Source of the DNA: Gnetum montanum
Lineage: Eukaryota > Streptophyta > Gnetopsida > Gnetales > Gnetaceae
Direction of reading: 5' to 3'
Length of the DNA: 64,000 nt
Assembly: GCA_015680685.1 (NCBI GenBank)
Contig: MNCI01036747.1
Span: 88,179-152,178 of the forward strand
Numbering within the stretch: position 1 is the stretch's first letter; every line of letters begins with the position of its first letter. The position numbers were made by a program, and so were the translations under genes. Positions 34,486 to 46,479 of the stretch are shown here, piece after piece. The notes under the pieces are model-generated. The model ran no database searches and was not told the DNA's origin. It saw nothing but the letters and a program-made list of their open reading frames with translations.

Positions 34486-35220
34486 ATGGCCTTCATGATG
34501 ACAATAGTTTCAACATCCTCACAAATTATAATATGCAATTTTTTGGGAAAATTACTAATTACTAGTCTTGAGTTTTAATTTTGTCTTCTTTTTTCATAAA
34601 CTAATCTCTACAAAATAACATGTACAATGCACACTAGTAATGTTTTTAACTTTTTCTTTAGGATTGTGTCAATGCTACCAATAATTTTATTTTCAACACT
34701 TTAAGAAATTAGAGAAAGATTTTCGTATTCAATGCAAAAAAGAAATTTAGAATAATTAGAAAAACTAGGGATCAAAATCCACTTTCCATTCTTAGCAATA
34801 AAAGTATTATGTTGATCCATAAAAACTTTAAGATCTAATGATTTCTTAACTATTTTAAAATTAGCCAATTTGATAAGCAAAAAGCATGAAGAAAAATATT
34901 AAGCATATAAAACGTTAATTCCATAGCATTCTAGTATGAATCACTAGTGCAAACCCTTATTCAGATGAACAAATCCAGTAATCTGTAGAAAATATGTATC
35001 ATGAAGTGATATCTTTTGATAAGGATTCATATAAATCATTAGGTAAAACAAAATCAAAAGCTTTAGAATTCTTCATAGTCTCTACAATGTAAGAGACATT
35101 AGTATTTTCCATCTTTAGATCATTCCTTGTTAAAAAAATAATTTTACTTCAAAATTTTCAATAAAAACCCTTAAGATGTTTTGTATGATTCATGTATGAT
35201 CAACAAATCACCATCTTTCA
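34486..35220 (-). pseudogene. L1-A, 5' portion (probable ORF1 region), decayed
   Basis: This is the DNA on the far side of A2, so it continues the L1 of 4465-6428. On the minus strand there are weakly open pieces (MENTNVSYIVETMKNSKAFD near 35110; KKLHIIICEDVETIVIMKA near 34530), but no motif I can name. Assignment is by continuity across the atggc duplication. Confidence 0.45.
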
Positions 35221-35227
35221 ATAAAAA

Positions 35228-35259
35228 CCCTTACAGATGTTTTGTAACATCTGTAAGGG
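35228..35259. repeat. Perfect 14-bp hairpin
   Basis: CCCTTACAGATGTT, loop TTGT, then its exact reverse complement. The right arm runs into the start of the plus-strand SINE. The preceding segment (35156-35184) is a near copy of 35216-35248, giving a 60-bp tandem duplication. Confidence 0.9.
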
Positions 35260-35420
35260 GTTAGCCTAGTGATAAGACACTTGACTTGGAAGCTCCATGT
35301 TATGGGTTCAATTTTGGTTGGTAATATTGGGTTATATAAAGTTCTAATTGGATTATATATCTTGGGATATACCTATGTTTCACTTATATTGGGTTCCAAC
35401 ACCTTAATTTGTAACACCTT
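35254..35420 (+). mobile_element. tRNA-derived SINE-like element, plus copy
   Basis: It begins taaggggttagcctagtgat, with an A-box-like tagcctagtgat and a B-box-like ggttcaatttt about 45 bp further on, as in tRNA-derived plant SINEs. The body runs to about ggttccaacacctt. A second copy in opposite orientation follows at 35505-35657. Confidence 0.65.
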
Positions 35421-35504
35421 CAACTTAGACACTTTTTTTCCCTTGGTATGTTTGTAATTCAATCCTTAATGTTTTGTTATTAAGCTTATAACTTATGTAT
35501 TGTA

Positions 35505-35657
35505 CTTTTGGGTGTTGGAACCTTGAAATAATTGTAATATAAGTACACTATAATATATATAATTCAATTACAACTTTATAACTCAACATTGTCCCCTAGA
35601 ATTGAACTCATAACTTGGAGCTTTCAAATCAAGAGTCTTACTATTAGGCTAACAGTT
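35505..35657 (-). mobile_element. tRNA-derived SINE-like element, inverted copy
   Basis: The reverse complement reads gttagcctaatagtaagact, then gaaagctccaagttatgagt and the B-box-like agttcaattct, and stays similar to 35254-35420 to its end at ggttccaacaccc. The two copies are tail to tail with about 85 bp between. Confidence 0.65.
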
Positions 35658-36162
35658 CATTGTTAATGCTACGATTTGCTTGAGCTATATACTTTGTAAT
35701 TATCTTATTAGACACTTTTTAGATTTTAATATATTTTACTTTATTTTAGTTTACTTTTATTTTTCTTTCTATTTTAGTTTTGTATTTTTTTTGTTTAATT
35801 TAGCATATACATACTAACCCCTTTATTGGAGTTTTAAAGTAATTAAAACATGGGACACTATATTAATCTTTTGGTATGCTTATTTTTTATGTCTTTGGAT
35901 TGCCTTTATGTTTGTTTTTATCTTATCTAATTTTTTTGGCTTAGATTGATACCTTGATTAGTTATTTGTGGACCTTATATCGTTGGTTAGGCATAGGGGA
36001 TAAACATAGCTATTGGATGACTCATAGAGTGGGTACATTACAAAATAGTGCTAGGTATGTTCTAGGTTAGGATATTATTTTTATTAATTTTAAAAATTTT
36101 AGGTAAATTATATTTTCTTTTTAATCTTTTCCCCTCGAGTTACCTTTTTTGATTAACTCTAG
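35658..36162. other. Unassigned A/T-rich stretch
   Basis: T-rich (tttactttattttagtttactttta and similar). I see no coding or structural feature. Confidence 0.4.
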
Positions 36163-37887
36163 TGCTATGCAACGAAAGTTCCCAATGCCTAATCATACAA
36201 GTCATAAATATATACATGTGACTAGATCATAACTAATGGATGGAATAATATAAATGATAGGTGGTTAATATGAAGTTTTTAATCATTTTTTTCTTATTAG
36301 AGTTAGTGATAGTCAAAGCATACGGTTTAACTTGCAATAATGCATATGATGCAATGATGTTATTTGGTTGTTATGAAATTAAAGTAAAATATAGTAAATT
36401 GCATATTATTGACTAAGAAACAATGAAAAGAAGATGTTAAGTTAGCCTAATGATGATAATTATTTAGTTCTATCTTACCATACATACCCTAGGCTAATAT
36501 AATCACCACTTGAATTATCAAGTAACTTAATATTGGGAAAAGTAAGAAAAGTTACTACTGGATTACTAGACAATTATATGTTGCACTCAAAGTAAGTTAT
36601 GCTAATTCCACCAAATTACTAACTTAAGAATAAACTTAAGATAATTCAAGATTAATGTGCATAAGTTGTTACTTGGGCATGTGACTATCTAATGCTTATA
36701 ACTTATGAAAAATTACTACAATAAGCATTATAAACTTAACTAATATTCATGGTAAATATATAAAATATACATTGAAGGACTTAGAGTAACAAATCCATAT
36801 CTATTAATAAGTTCCATTTAATCTCATACATAAAAAATTATAGTCTCAAGAGAGTTAACAAAATCCATTACTACATAAACTCAATTATATCATGCTTATC
36901 AAAACAAAATCAAAAGATCAAATCTAAAAGCAAAAGTAATGCTCGAAAGATCTAGCTCCATCTCCATCAAGGTTCTAACTCCTACCACTAAGATCTACAC
37001 TTAAACATGTAGAAAGGATTAGAAGTCTTCTAGTAGATTTAACCACCTTGGTGCACCTAGAACAGGCTAAAAAATGGACATATGTTGTACAAGAAAATCA
37101 TCTTAAGATCTATGAGATTAGAAGCCAAAAATCATAAGATCCATGATATTCAAAAAATTTCAAGAAATAGCCAAACTAAGAATGCACTAGAAATTGATCA
37201 TCTGCAAGGCCTTTTGATTCATAAAGGTCTCACCTATCTTGGATGTTACTAATGATCCTTCTCAAGGACTAGTTTATTAAACTTCACCTAATCTTGGATG
37301 AATCGATCCTAGGAAGAAACTTATGTGGATCACCTACCCTATTGTTTTGCATCAAGAAACTAGCTACATGACATTCATAAGCAATGTGAGTAGACACTGA
37401 TTTGCTAAAAGGTTTTTCCCATAATGATTGCTCAATCTCATAATCTAAATGAAACCATAAGCAATGTGGATCAAGCAAGGAAGCCAAACGCACCCTCTAT
37501 AATGTCTATCCATTAACATACAAATTTAACTATAAAGGATTCGATCATAGGCAATATGGGTTAAGTTCTAGAGAGCAATCTAGATTTTCCATAATGTTTA
37601 CCCATTGATTCCATTAAATGGAGATTGAAATATCATGATACACATATCACATGGCACTAGAAATTAGAAATAACTCAAAGGATCTAAGAACAACCTAAAA
37701 ATGAAGAAGAAATAATGACCATGAATTAACCATGACTTGTGATGTCTAAACAAGAGATTGAGCATGACTTGTGGTCATATGTCATGGCGAAGACCACAAC
37801 TCAACCATGATCTATGGTACTCATTGCTATCCATTTCTACCTCACCATGAGTCATGGTAAATACCACAACTTGAGAAATGTGCACCT

Positions 37888-38419
37888 TATTAAAAACTTC
37901 TTCTTGAATTGTTGACCTATGTAGTTTTGAATCAATCTTCTAGATGTGATAATCTAGAATGTCTGAAATTCTAGACTGTGAGAAAATACGGTATACAATT
38001 CTTGATAATTTGTTTAATATGATGGTTGCTTGATAATTTGGTTGCATTGATAATTGATGACAATGAATTGATAATTGAGAATGGAAGTTGATACTAGTGA
38101 TAAATGTGTAAATGAGAGAAGAAAAGAACATGAACAATAATGAATTACAAAGAAAATTGAATGTTAACTTTATTTCCTTCAAAATAGGTCATTTCATTCA
38201 TGTATGACCTTAAAATTTATAGGAAATGATTGGGGTTATATTTAAGAAACTTGAGAAGTCATTCCCCATAGTAAAAATTGAGAAATTTATGCAAAATAAA
38301 GGTGAGTTGGGGTCAAAATAGTTTACATTTGCCCATCAACTAAAAAATAAATAAAAATACTTTAACTCTATGTACATTTGTCTTCATCTAGGTAGAGCAT
38401 TGGATACTACTTGTTAATA
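37888..38419 (-). repeat. 3' LTR of C1
   Basis: 532 bp, starting tattaaaaac and ending gttaata; aligns throughout with 42550-43084. Minus-strand PPT (AAAGGAGGAAC) is adjacent at 38420-38434. Confidence 0.9.
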
Positions 38420-38434
38420 GTTCCTCCTTTAGTG

Positions 38435-39843
38435 TGCAATTTTTCTTTTTCTTCCTTTCTTATTGTTGTCTTGATGTCTATATTATTATAAATGTGCTCA
38501 TGCCTATAATGAAGAAGAGGTTTGACGAGTAAGTATGCTAATTGTTCTTTAGTATTCATGTGTAATGGCTTGATTTTTCCTTTCTTTATTTCTTTCTTGA
38601 TAAAATAATATTTTATATCAATATGCTTTGATTTTTTGTGAAGAACATGTTCATCTAAGAGCTGTATAGTTGAAGTGTATCATAATATAAGTTGATGGGG
38701 AGTTCTATGTAAAAACCAAGATGATTCATGAGTTTTTTTTAACCATAAGATGTGTTGAGTACATTTTTTCATGGTAATAAATTTTATAAGTTGAAAGATT
38801 GATGGATGTTTGTTTTTTTTGAATTATAATATATTGCATTATTTCCATGGAATATTATTGATTCTAATGTAGATTTTCTATCATTGTTGTCTCCTCCCTA
38901 ATCGACATCTAAATTAGCATTAAATTAGTCATCTCCTTTGCTATATTTAATTCCATGATCTATTATGCATTTTACATATCTAAGTACATGGCTGAGAGCA
39001 TTAAGATGAGATTGTCTAAGTTCTTGCATAAATCTTAATAGAAGAGAGGTGGAAAATTCTAGGTCAAGTTTGGTGTGACAGAAATCTAAGTGCTCTAATC
39101 ATGCTTATGTACATAGTCGCATCAACTATACTTGTGTTGTCTTTGCTCTTTAGATTTATGTTGTGAGGAAGAGGACTATTGGGTTTTTTTTTTATTTGCT
39201 AATTTTTTACTTTTGTAAAATGGTTGTTGTATATTTTGTCTAATGAATTTTGATTCCCTTCTAGTATTAGTCAACTTGTATTTTAAGAAAATACTTCAAT
39301 TTTTGTAGGTCTTTCATTTCAAATTTATACTTCATGTTTGTCTTAAAGTCCTTTATAAGTTCATCATTGGTGGCTATAAAGATGAGATCATCTACATAGA
39401 GAGAGATAATTATGAAGTCCTTGTTATCATGTTTATAGTATAGTATTGGTTCAAACATGCAAGATGAATATCCTTTTTTTAGAAGATAGTCATTGATTCT
39501 ATAGAACCAAGCTCTTGGAGCTTATTTTAGGCCATCTAGGGATTTCTTTAATTTGTAGACTTTGTCTTCCTTACCTTTGATGGTGCATTCTTTTGGTTGA
39601 TAAACATACACTTCTTCATTGATATTGCCATTTAGAAAAGTTGAGCTTACATCTATCTTATGTAATTTAAGTTTTTGATAAGCAATAATTGAAAGAATAT
39701 GTTTGATGATTTCAAATCTTACTACTAAAACAAAAATCTCTTCATAGTATATGTGCTTATTTTGTTTGAACCCTCTTGTAACTAGTCTTGCTTTATGTTT
39801 GATGACTTCTCCTTTTTCAATAAATTTGATCTTGTACAATCAT
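38435..39843 (-). pseudogene. C1 reverse transcriptase and RNase H (broken)
   Basis: The open piece 39839-39522 reads HKARLVTRGFKQNKHIYYEE and LHKIDVSSTFLNGNINEEVY, the copia RT fingers, ending KLKKSLDGLK. The next piece (39458-39267) has the catalytic SLYVDDLIFIAT and MKYKFEMKDLQKLKYFL. RNase H is more decayed; its end near 38640-38500 reads KHIDIKYYFIKKEIKKGKI and AYLLVKPLL, the usual copia C-terminus. Integrity of YVDD contrasts with the broken frame elsewhere. Confidence 0.88.
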
Positions 39844-41600
39844 TTATAATTAATTATCCCGTTTCCTTTTGATTTGTCCACAAATTCCCATGTTTGATTT
39901 TTCATGATGGCTTCATATTATTTGTCCATAGCTTTTTTGTGTGTGTATTTGTTCTCAAGCCTTCTTATACATTCTTTGATTCAAGAAAGAAAGCTAAGTA
40001 TGCTATGTTGTTGATATCATTAGATCTAGTTATTCTTCTATCAAAGTTATTATTCAACATTTATTCTTAAGGGTGATTTTTTTGTACCCATGATTTGGAA
40101 TTGTTTTGTACTTTTATCCTTTCATTTGAATTCTAAAAATCTTTTATGCCAAATTTATTTTTTATGAAAACCAAATTTCTAGATGAATGCCATTTTTTCT
40201 CTATGGGATCATAGTAAGTGTATCTCCTTATCTTGGTGTCATATCCTAGAAAAGTACATTTCTTTCCTCTACTGTCCAATTTATTTGTGAATTTCTTTAA
40301 AGTTTTGACATAAAAATGACATTCAAATGGTTTTATGTATTTTATATTTGGAATTTTTCTGTAGAAGAGTTCATAGAACGACTTTTCTTTGTTGTTGCTG
40401 CTAATTATTCTATTGGTAATGTAGGTTCCTATATTCATGACCATGCTCCAAAAAATTATTGAAGATTTGAGTATTTTTAAGAATACATATTCCCATGTCA
40501 TGCAAAGTTCTATTTTTCCTTCCTACAATGTCATTTAATTGTGAGCTATATCCACATATGTTTTGATGAAAAATTCCTTGATGTGTACAAAAATATTTGA
40601 ATTCTTGATTAATAAATTCTCTCCCTCTATCTAATTTGATGGCTATAATGGATCAGCCCATAGTATTTTTTTATGATAATGTATAAATCTTTGAATTTGA
40701 TTATTTTCTTAGCCTTGCTCTTCATGTTGTATGTCCAAGTATATGTTGAGAAATCATCTAATATGACAATTGTATAATGGGCTTCTCCTCTAGAGGTGAT
40801 AGACATAGATCCAATGAGATCCATGTGAAGAAGATTAAGAGGGATTTCTTTTCTACATAGTTTTTATGTGAGAACTATTGATTTTCTTTCCTTAACTGTA
40901 TATTTCACATTTTAATTTGGTAGTATCTTCAAATTGAATTTCAATTGCTTTCTTTAATTTTATCATTTTTTATAGTTTGTTTTAAGAGTTGTTGTAATCT
41001 TTTACACCAAAATTTGGCTTATTCTTAATTTATTATTTGATGCTTATAAATGCTTTGATATGGATCTTTATGTGTTTCTTTTTCTAAAGTAGTAACTTGA
41101 ATGATGGCTTGGTTATTATCTTGGATGATGTTTCCTCTTAGATCAAAGTGACTACAATCTATGTAATAGATTTTGTTATTATAGAATTTTGTTATAATTA
41201 TTTCTTCTTTGTTTTCTTTTTAATAATGCACTAGTTATCTTTGAAGGTGATTTTGATTCCTTTATTAACCATTTGTTCTACTAAGATAAGACAATTTGAG
41301 AGATTTGGTACATAGAAGACATCAGTGATGGCTATAACCTTATTATTTGGTAATTTGATAATGTAGTTTCAAATTTCTTCTATGTTAAGGTGGTTACTAT
41401 CTCTTATTTTTATGTTACTAATTCTTTTTGATTTGTATTGAAGAAGGTGAGACTTATATGATGTTATGTGATTTAAACATCTGTTGTATGATGTTATGTG
41501 ATTTAAACATCCATTTTCTATAATCCAAGAATTTTGGTTAATTATTTTACTAAAATCGAGAGCTTTGATCTTACTTTGGTGATCTTCTTGATGTGATATT
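39844..41600 (-). pseudogene. C1 zinc knuckle end, protease and integrase (broken)
   Basis: Near 41560 the protease active site reads WIIENGCLNHIT, where copia elements normally have W-I-x-D-S-G; the catalytic Asp is replaced by Glu in this frame. Integrase blocks are LIGSMSITSRGEAHYTIVIL with DDFSTYTW (40824-40627) and the C-terminal FECHFYVKTLKKFTNKLDSR and KCTFLGYDTKIRRYTYYDP (40501-40133). Stops and frame changes separate the pieces. Confidence 0.82.
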
Positions 41601-42525
41601 ATTGCTCTTTCATATTCGTCTTAGAGTTGAAGAGCATCAAGCCTAGAGTTGCACCAACATGCTTCTATCGTGTGGCCTCTTTCAGTATAAAGTTTGCATA
41701 GAGGGATTTGAGCATTTCTATATCCTTATGAGTTTCATCCTCCTCTCATGAAAGCTCTACCTCTATTATCTCTTTGTAAAGTCTTTAACTTATTTGAGTT
41801 GGTTTGGTCCTAAGAATAACTTCTATTAAATCTTCCTCTTCCTTTTTTGGATGTGAAGACTTATTTTTTAAAATCATTTTTATTAGTTCTCAAACTTTCA
41901 AATATTCTAATTTAAGCAACTAGATAATCCACAAGGAGTTGTTTGAATTCTTTATTTTGTAAAAAGTTCATCATCATGTTTTGGTAGCTAGGATCATTGT
42001 AAAGAGCTACAATAACTTTCTGTACTTTTTGGTGCTAAGTAAAGCCACATCCAAATTCATCAATATTTTATATGTTGGTGTACATCTTTGTAAAAAACTC
42101 TTCAATGTGTTCATCTTTACTAATTCCTAATTTGTAAAATTAAATTCTATACAATAGTTCATTTGTATGTTGATTTTTGATGATGCTTAGATAATTTAAG
42201 CATAATCTTTCCTTTATTTTTTTAGCAATATTTAATGAGCATAATCTTTTAGCTATTTTTTTGATACATTGGAAATAATGATCATTCTTGCATGTGAGTC
42301 TTTTCTCTTTCACTTTTCTTCTTCTAGGAGTTCTTGAATTAAATGATCTTCTTTGTCTTTATTTTCTCCTTTTGAGATGACTTTGATATGGGCTTCTACA
42401 GGTTTTGTCATAGCCCATACTTCATTAACTTTTAGAAGTCCTTTTATAATTTCTTTCTAGAGAATGAAATCTTAGGTGTCATTGAAGATAATTGGACATT
42501 TGGCTATTTCCTTGTTGCAGTTCAT
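41601..42525 (-). pseudogene. C1 gag (broken)
   Basis: The minus-strand ATG at 42525 starts MNCNKEIAKCPIIFNDT and the frame goes on with EVWAMTKPVEAHIKVI. A zinc knuckle at about 41690-41650 reads CKLYTERGHTIEAC, with the second Cys replaced by Tyr. Stops are frequent. Weakly conserved in between, as copia gags are. Confidence 0.7.
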
Positions 42526-42549
42526 GGTGACTAGATCTAATAATAATTT

Positions 42550-43084
42550 TATTAAAAATTTCTTCTTGAATTGTTGACTTATGCAGTTTCGACTTTTGAT
42601 CTTCAAGATGTGATAATTCTAGAATATCTAAAATTCTGGACTATTAGAAAATGAGTTATACAAATCTTGATAACGCATTTAATATGATGATTTCTTGATA
42701 ATTTGATTGCACTAATGATTGATGATAATGAATTAATAATTAATAATGGAAGTTGATATTAGTGATAGTTGTGTAAATGAGAGAAGAAAAGAATGTGAAA
42801 AATCATAAGATTATAAAAAAAATCAAATATCAACTTCATTACCTTCAAAACTGGTCATTTCATTCATGTATGGCCTTACACTTCATAGGAAATGATTGGG
42901 GCCATATTTGAAAAACTTGAGAAGTCATTCCCTATAGTGAAAAAAAGAAATTTATGCAAAATAATGGAAAGTTGGGGCCAAAATAGTTTACATTTTCCCA
43001 TCAACTGAAAAAAATAAATAAATACATTGACTTTATATACATTTGTCTTCATCTAGGTAGAGCATTTGACACTACTTGTTAACA
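42550..43084 (-). repeat. 5' LTR of C1
   Basis: 535 bp, ending gttaaca; followed by the target duplication cacct. The primer-site position just inside (42530-42549, reverse complement ATTATTATTAGATCTAGTCA) is a badly decayed tRNA-Met-like site. Confidence 0.9.
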
Positions 43085-44292
43085 CACCTTAGCTTGGGTT
43101 TAGGACATTTGCAAAACCACAACTTGTGGTTAAGTCATGGTCAAGAATCACAACTACATCATGACTCTTAGTCTCTACTAGTGCCTTCACCATGAGTTGT
43201 GATAATATACCACAAGTAATGCTCATGAGAAATGCCACCAGAGATGCACATAAAGGCATGGAAAGGACCAAGGAAAATAAGTATAGAATGAAGTAGAGGT
43301 GCAGAATCATATAAGAGAAAGATTTAAAAGCTTATAGAGATATAAGTACATGAATTAACAAGCAATAAATTTGATAATTAAAATTGTAAAAAGAGAATAA
43401 GCCTAGAATTTGGTTACCCTACCTTCATAAATTAGAGCCTGCAACATACAAAGTTATGTCTTATGGGGCTCCAAGAGATATTGAATCACCAAAAAAAGAA
43501 AGAAAAGACCATGAGAATGAACAATTAGTGTACGAAAGTATAACTCTCAACTTAAGACAAAATCCAAGCTTCCATCCAACATAGAAACAATGATATGTGT
43601 TGGAATATTACTATGATAGATATCATGATAGATAGAAAAGTCCACTTAGAGTCCAATAATTAATAGAAAAGTCCCTGTTTACATAAGAAAGGAAATAGAA
43701 CAAAGCTTTAAGAAAATATAGTGAGAACATGATATTTTCCAAAATATCCAAATGCCAACCACAACATGTGCCATCATCATTGTTAATCTATTCTTCACAA
43801 GAAACACCAAGAAATCAGTACTATCCAATCTAAAAAGCTTAATAAAATAATTTACAAAATTATATTATCTATTTCCAAAAGGGAGAATTTAAAAGAGGAA
43901 TATTTTCAAAAAAGGAGTTCACAATAAATAAAAAGACAAGTTTTATTAAAATATTATAAATGATCTTAAAAATACTTGGGCACCTATGTTAGGAAGTCAT
44001 GAGATCAAATCCTCCACAATGCATTAACCAAGAAAATATTCCTAGGAGGTAATTAAATATGATCTAAGGGGTTAGGAATAATGAAAAATAAATCTATTCT
44101 AAGTGATATGCTACTAGATTAGTTATATATTTAATATATATACCTATAATTTGGCATAGAAAATCTTGCAAAAATAAAGTTTGAGTTTTGTTCATGTATT
44201 ATATTGAAAATTATCTAAGTTACCATTTTACTAAATTTTATGTGTTCTATAACAATTTTGGTTAGATCACTATGATTGCATGATGAGAAGGG
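43085..44292. other. Unclassified part of the A4 interval
   Basis: Continues across C1 from about 36850-37887. Except for the repeated catgacttgtggt-type motif near 43110-43230 I see no feature and no coding frame. Confidence 0.4.
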
Positions 44293-44528
44293 TAACTAAT
44301 TCCAAGTTTGGTCATAAATCTTGTGCTACAAAATATTTTGAATTTTCATGGATTGTTGTTTCCATACATTTTCTTGTACCCTTTTGAATTTTATTCCTTA
44401 TGCATTGAATTAACTAATTTTGAGTTTGGTACTAAATCTTGTGTTGTAAAATATTTTGAATTTTCATGGATTTTTGTTTCCATACATACTCTCATGCCCT
44501 TTCAAATTTTATTCCTTCTACATTGCAA
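44293..44528 (+). repeat. Tandem duplication, 118-bp unit x 2
   Basis: Units start at 44293 and 44411 with taactaatt and share aaaatattttgaattttcat. Roughly 85% identical by eye. Confidence 0.9.
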
Positions 44529-44589
44529 TAAGAAGATATAAACATAGAAGCCATAGATTGCTTGAAACAAGTATGCTGGTATTATGCAT

Positions 44590-44757
44590 GAAATATTATT
44601 TAGCATTAAAAATAGGCTCTCTTGGAATGTTATAGATGAAATATTATTTAAGCATTATCGATAAGCCCTCCCTCTAGTGTTATGGATAGAATATTATTTA
44701 GTGTTACTAATAAGCTCTCTTTAGGGCCTTATGGACTAAATATTATTTATAATTATT
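44590..44757 (+). repeat. Tandem repeat, about 50-bp unit x 3.5
   Basis: Copies start at 44590, 44638, 44689 and about 44738 with (g)aaatattattta followed by a gcatta/gtgtta and taagctctct-like end. Confidence 0.85.
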
Positions 44758-45159
44758 GATCTATGATTGGTAGTTGGCCTCTTAGCCAAAATGATAAAAA
44801 ATGATCTTGATCTTTATTGCTAGTCATGAAGCATGTTTAGGTACACTTCACTCAAATAAAGATGTTGTACAATTACTTTAGATTACATTGTAGGAACTTA
44901 CAAACTAACTATGATTTTAGAAAAAAAAATTTTAAGAGTATGGATACGAGTGAACTAAAAGTTAATTTGTTACGATAGTTGGTTGGTATTTATAAGCATG
45001 ACCAAGCCTAGCTATATTGTATTTATGAGATTGTAGATTAATCTACAATATTGTAGTAAGTAAAATTTAAGTTTTTTTTCCACCTAGCATAGCCTTGTGA
45101 ATATAAATTCATGGCAATGATTTCATTAGATATCATCCATTTTGATCGTTAATATCTAG

Positions 45160-46479
45160 GAGATAGAACCAAAGAGGAAGATCCTATTAGATAGAAGAGA
45201 ACCTAGATCTAGATGTACACTATCACCTAAGACCTATAGTTTGAAGCTTATTTTAAAGATTTTAGCCATGTGAGGGTTTTAGCTATAGTGCTATCTATTA
45301 GGTAGGAAAAATTTATTACAATGCTTCATGTTTGAGTTTTGGAATATTTAGCTAAGTGTAATTTTGATTTGTATGCAATTTGGTTCATTCAACAACTATT
45401 TGACATAATGTTTTGGGATTCTTATCTACTAAATTTGATCTATTTTTATCTATTTATGAGATTTAATATAATTATATTGATTATATCATGCATATGATAT
45501 TAGGGATTAATTTTTGCTTCATTTTGAATCATTTAGAAATCAATTAAGGTGAGTCGTTAATGACAGGGTTTTGGTGATAGCTTCACTATTAACATCCTCA
45601 ATCATCAACATCACACATATCTTAGAAGAAAAAGGTCATAATCTAAAATTTTGCATAGATTTAATTATTTAATTTAAAACATGTATTTAATTATTTAATA
45701 TTACACATAAATTTTAATAGAATATGCTTAACTTCATAAACTTTGTTATTGTTGTTGTTTTACTTAAGTGAATACAATTTACTTGTTAAAAGATTTTGTT
45801 AAAGTTTCATATCCTTTACCTTTATTGTTATTGATGCTCAATCATAGATCTTATATATCTTTTATAGTTAAATGTTGAAATCCAATTATCTTTGGAAGTT
45901 TTTCTTTTTATTAGTTGTCTAAGGGATCTTAACATATGTAAGTAAAAAAATATTTAGTTTTTTATTTAACTAGCATATCTTCTTCTTTATTCATATTCAA
46001 TTATGCACATTTTATTTTTTATTATGTACACATAGTTATGCATAGTTTATTCTTTATTATACCCATGTGATTATGTAACACTTTGTTTATGGAGCATTTA
46101 GGATTCCCTGTTACTTTTTAGTCATCAAATCAACATTTTGAACTCAATTTTAATTAAAATTAAATATTGTATAAAATATCTTTGTTAAGGATGTGCTTTA
46201 GAATGATTCCATACTTAAAATTTGACCTTACCAATGTGTCCAAGATGTTCGAAAATGTGGATTTTAATCTTTGGTTCAGCAAATTTGAAGCTATGGTGGT
46301 CAAAATATCAAATTTTTTGTTTGCTAAAAAGTCTGATTAGTTTTTAACATTTATGCATTTGAATTATAACACTATGCTAAGTAATTCTTAGATATGATTT
46401 TAATAAGTAGACACATAGTGTGGTCAATGTAGATATTGTAGGTTCAAACAAATTGTAATTTGAAGTTTCTATATGTTTG
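45160..46479. other. Unassigned A/T-rich stretch
   Basis: About 1.3 kb without a convincing frame on either strand. It may include the 5' part of L1-B, since LINE endonuclease sequence becomes readable near 46480. Confidence 0.4.

Larger units (their letters stand above)
37888..43084 (-). mobile_element. Ty1/copia element C1, complete but decayed
   Basis: LTRs at 37888-38419 and 42550-43084 are flanked by cacct (37883-37887, 43085-43089). On the minus strand the order is PBS, gag, protease, integrase, RT, RNase H, PPT (38420-38434), which is copia order. Total 5197 bp. Many frameshifts and stops; all domains can still be named. Confidence 0.93.
36163..45154 (-). mobile_element. Probable old Athila-type LTR remnant (A4) with later insertions
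   Basis: The left end (tgctatgcaacg...aatgcctaatcatacaagtc) resembles the start of A1/A2 LTRs. The right part has a minus-strand GCAATAAAG signal near 44815, TATAAATA at 44994-44987 and a GATATC in the presumed U3 near 45130, the same order as in A1/A2. The 5 bp tctag occurs on both outer sides (36158-36162, 45155-45159). Between about 36850 and 44770 the LTR is interrupted by unclassified sequence, which is itself split by copia C1. A solo LTR is the simplest reading, but homology is by eye only. Confidence 0.45.

Noticed and set aside
35254-35330. A tRNA gene
   Set aside because: A- and B-box-like motifs are present, but the acceptor and anticodon stems do not form and an inverted copy with the same long body follows; SINE fits better.
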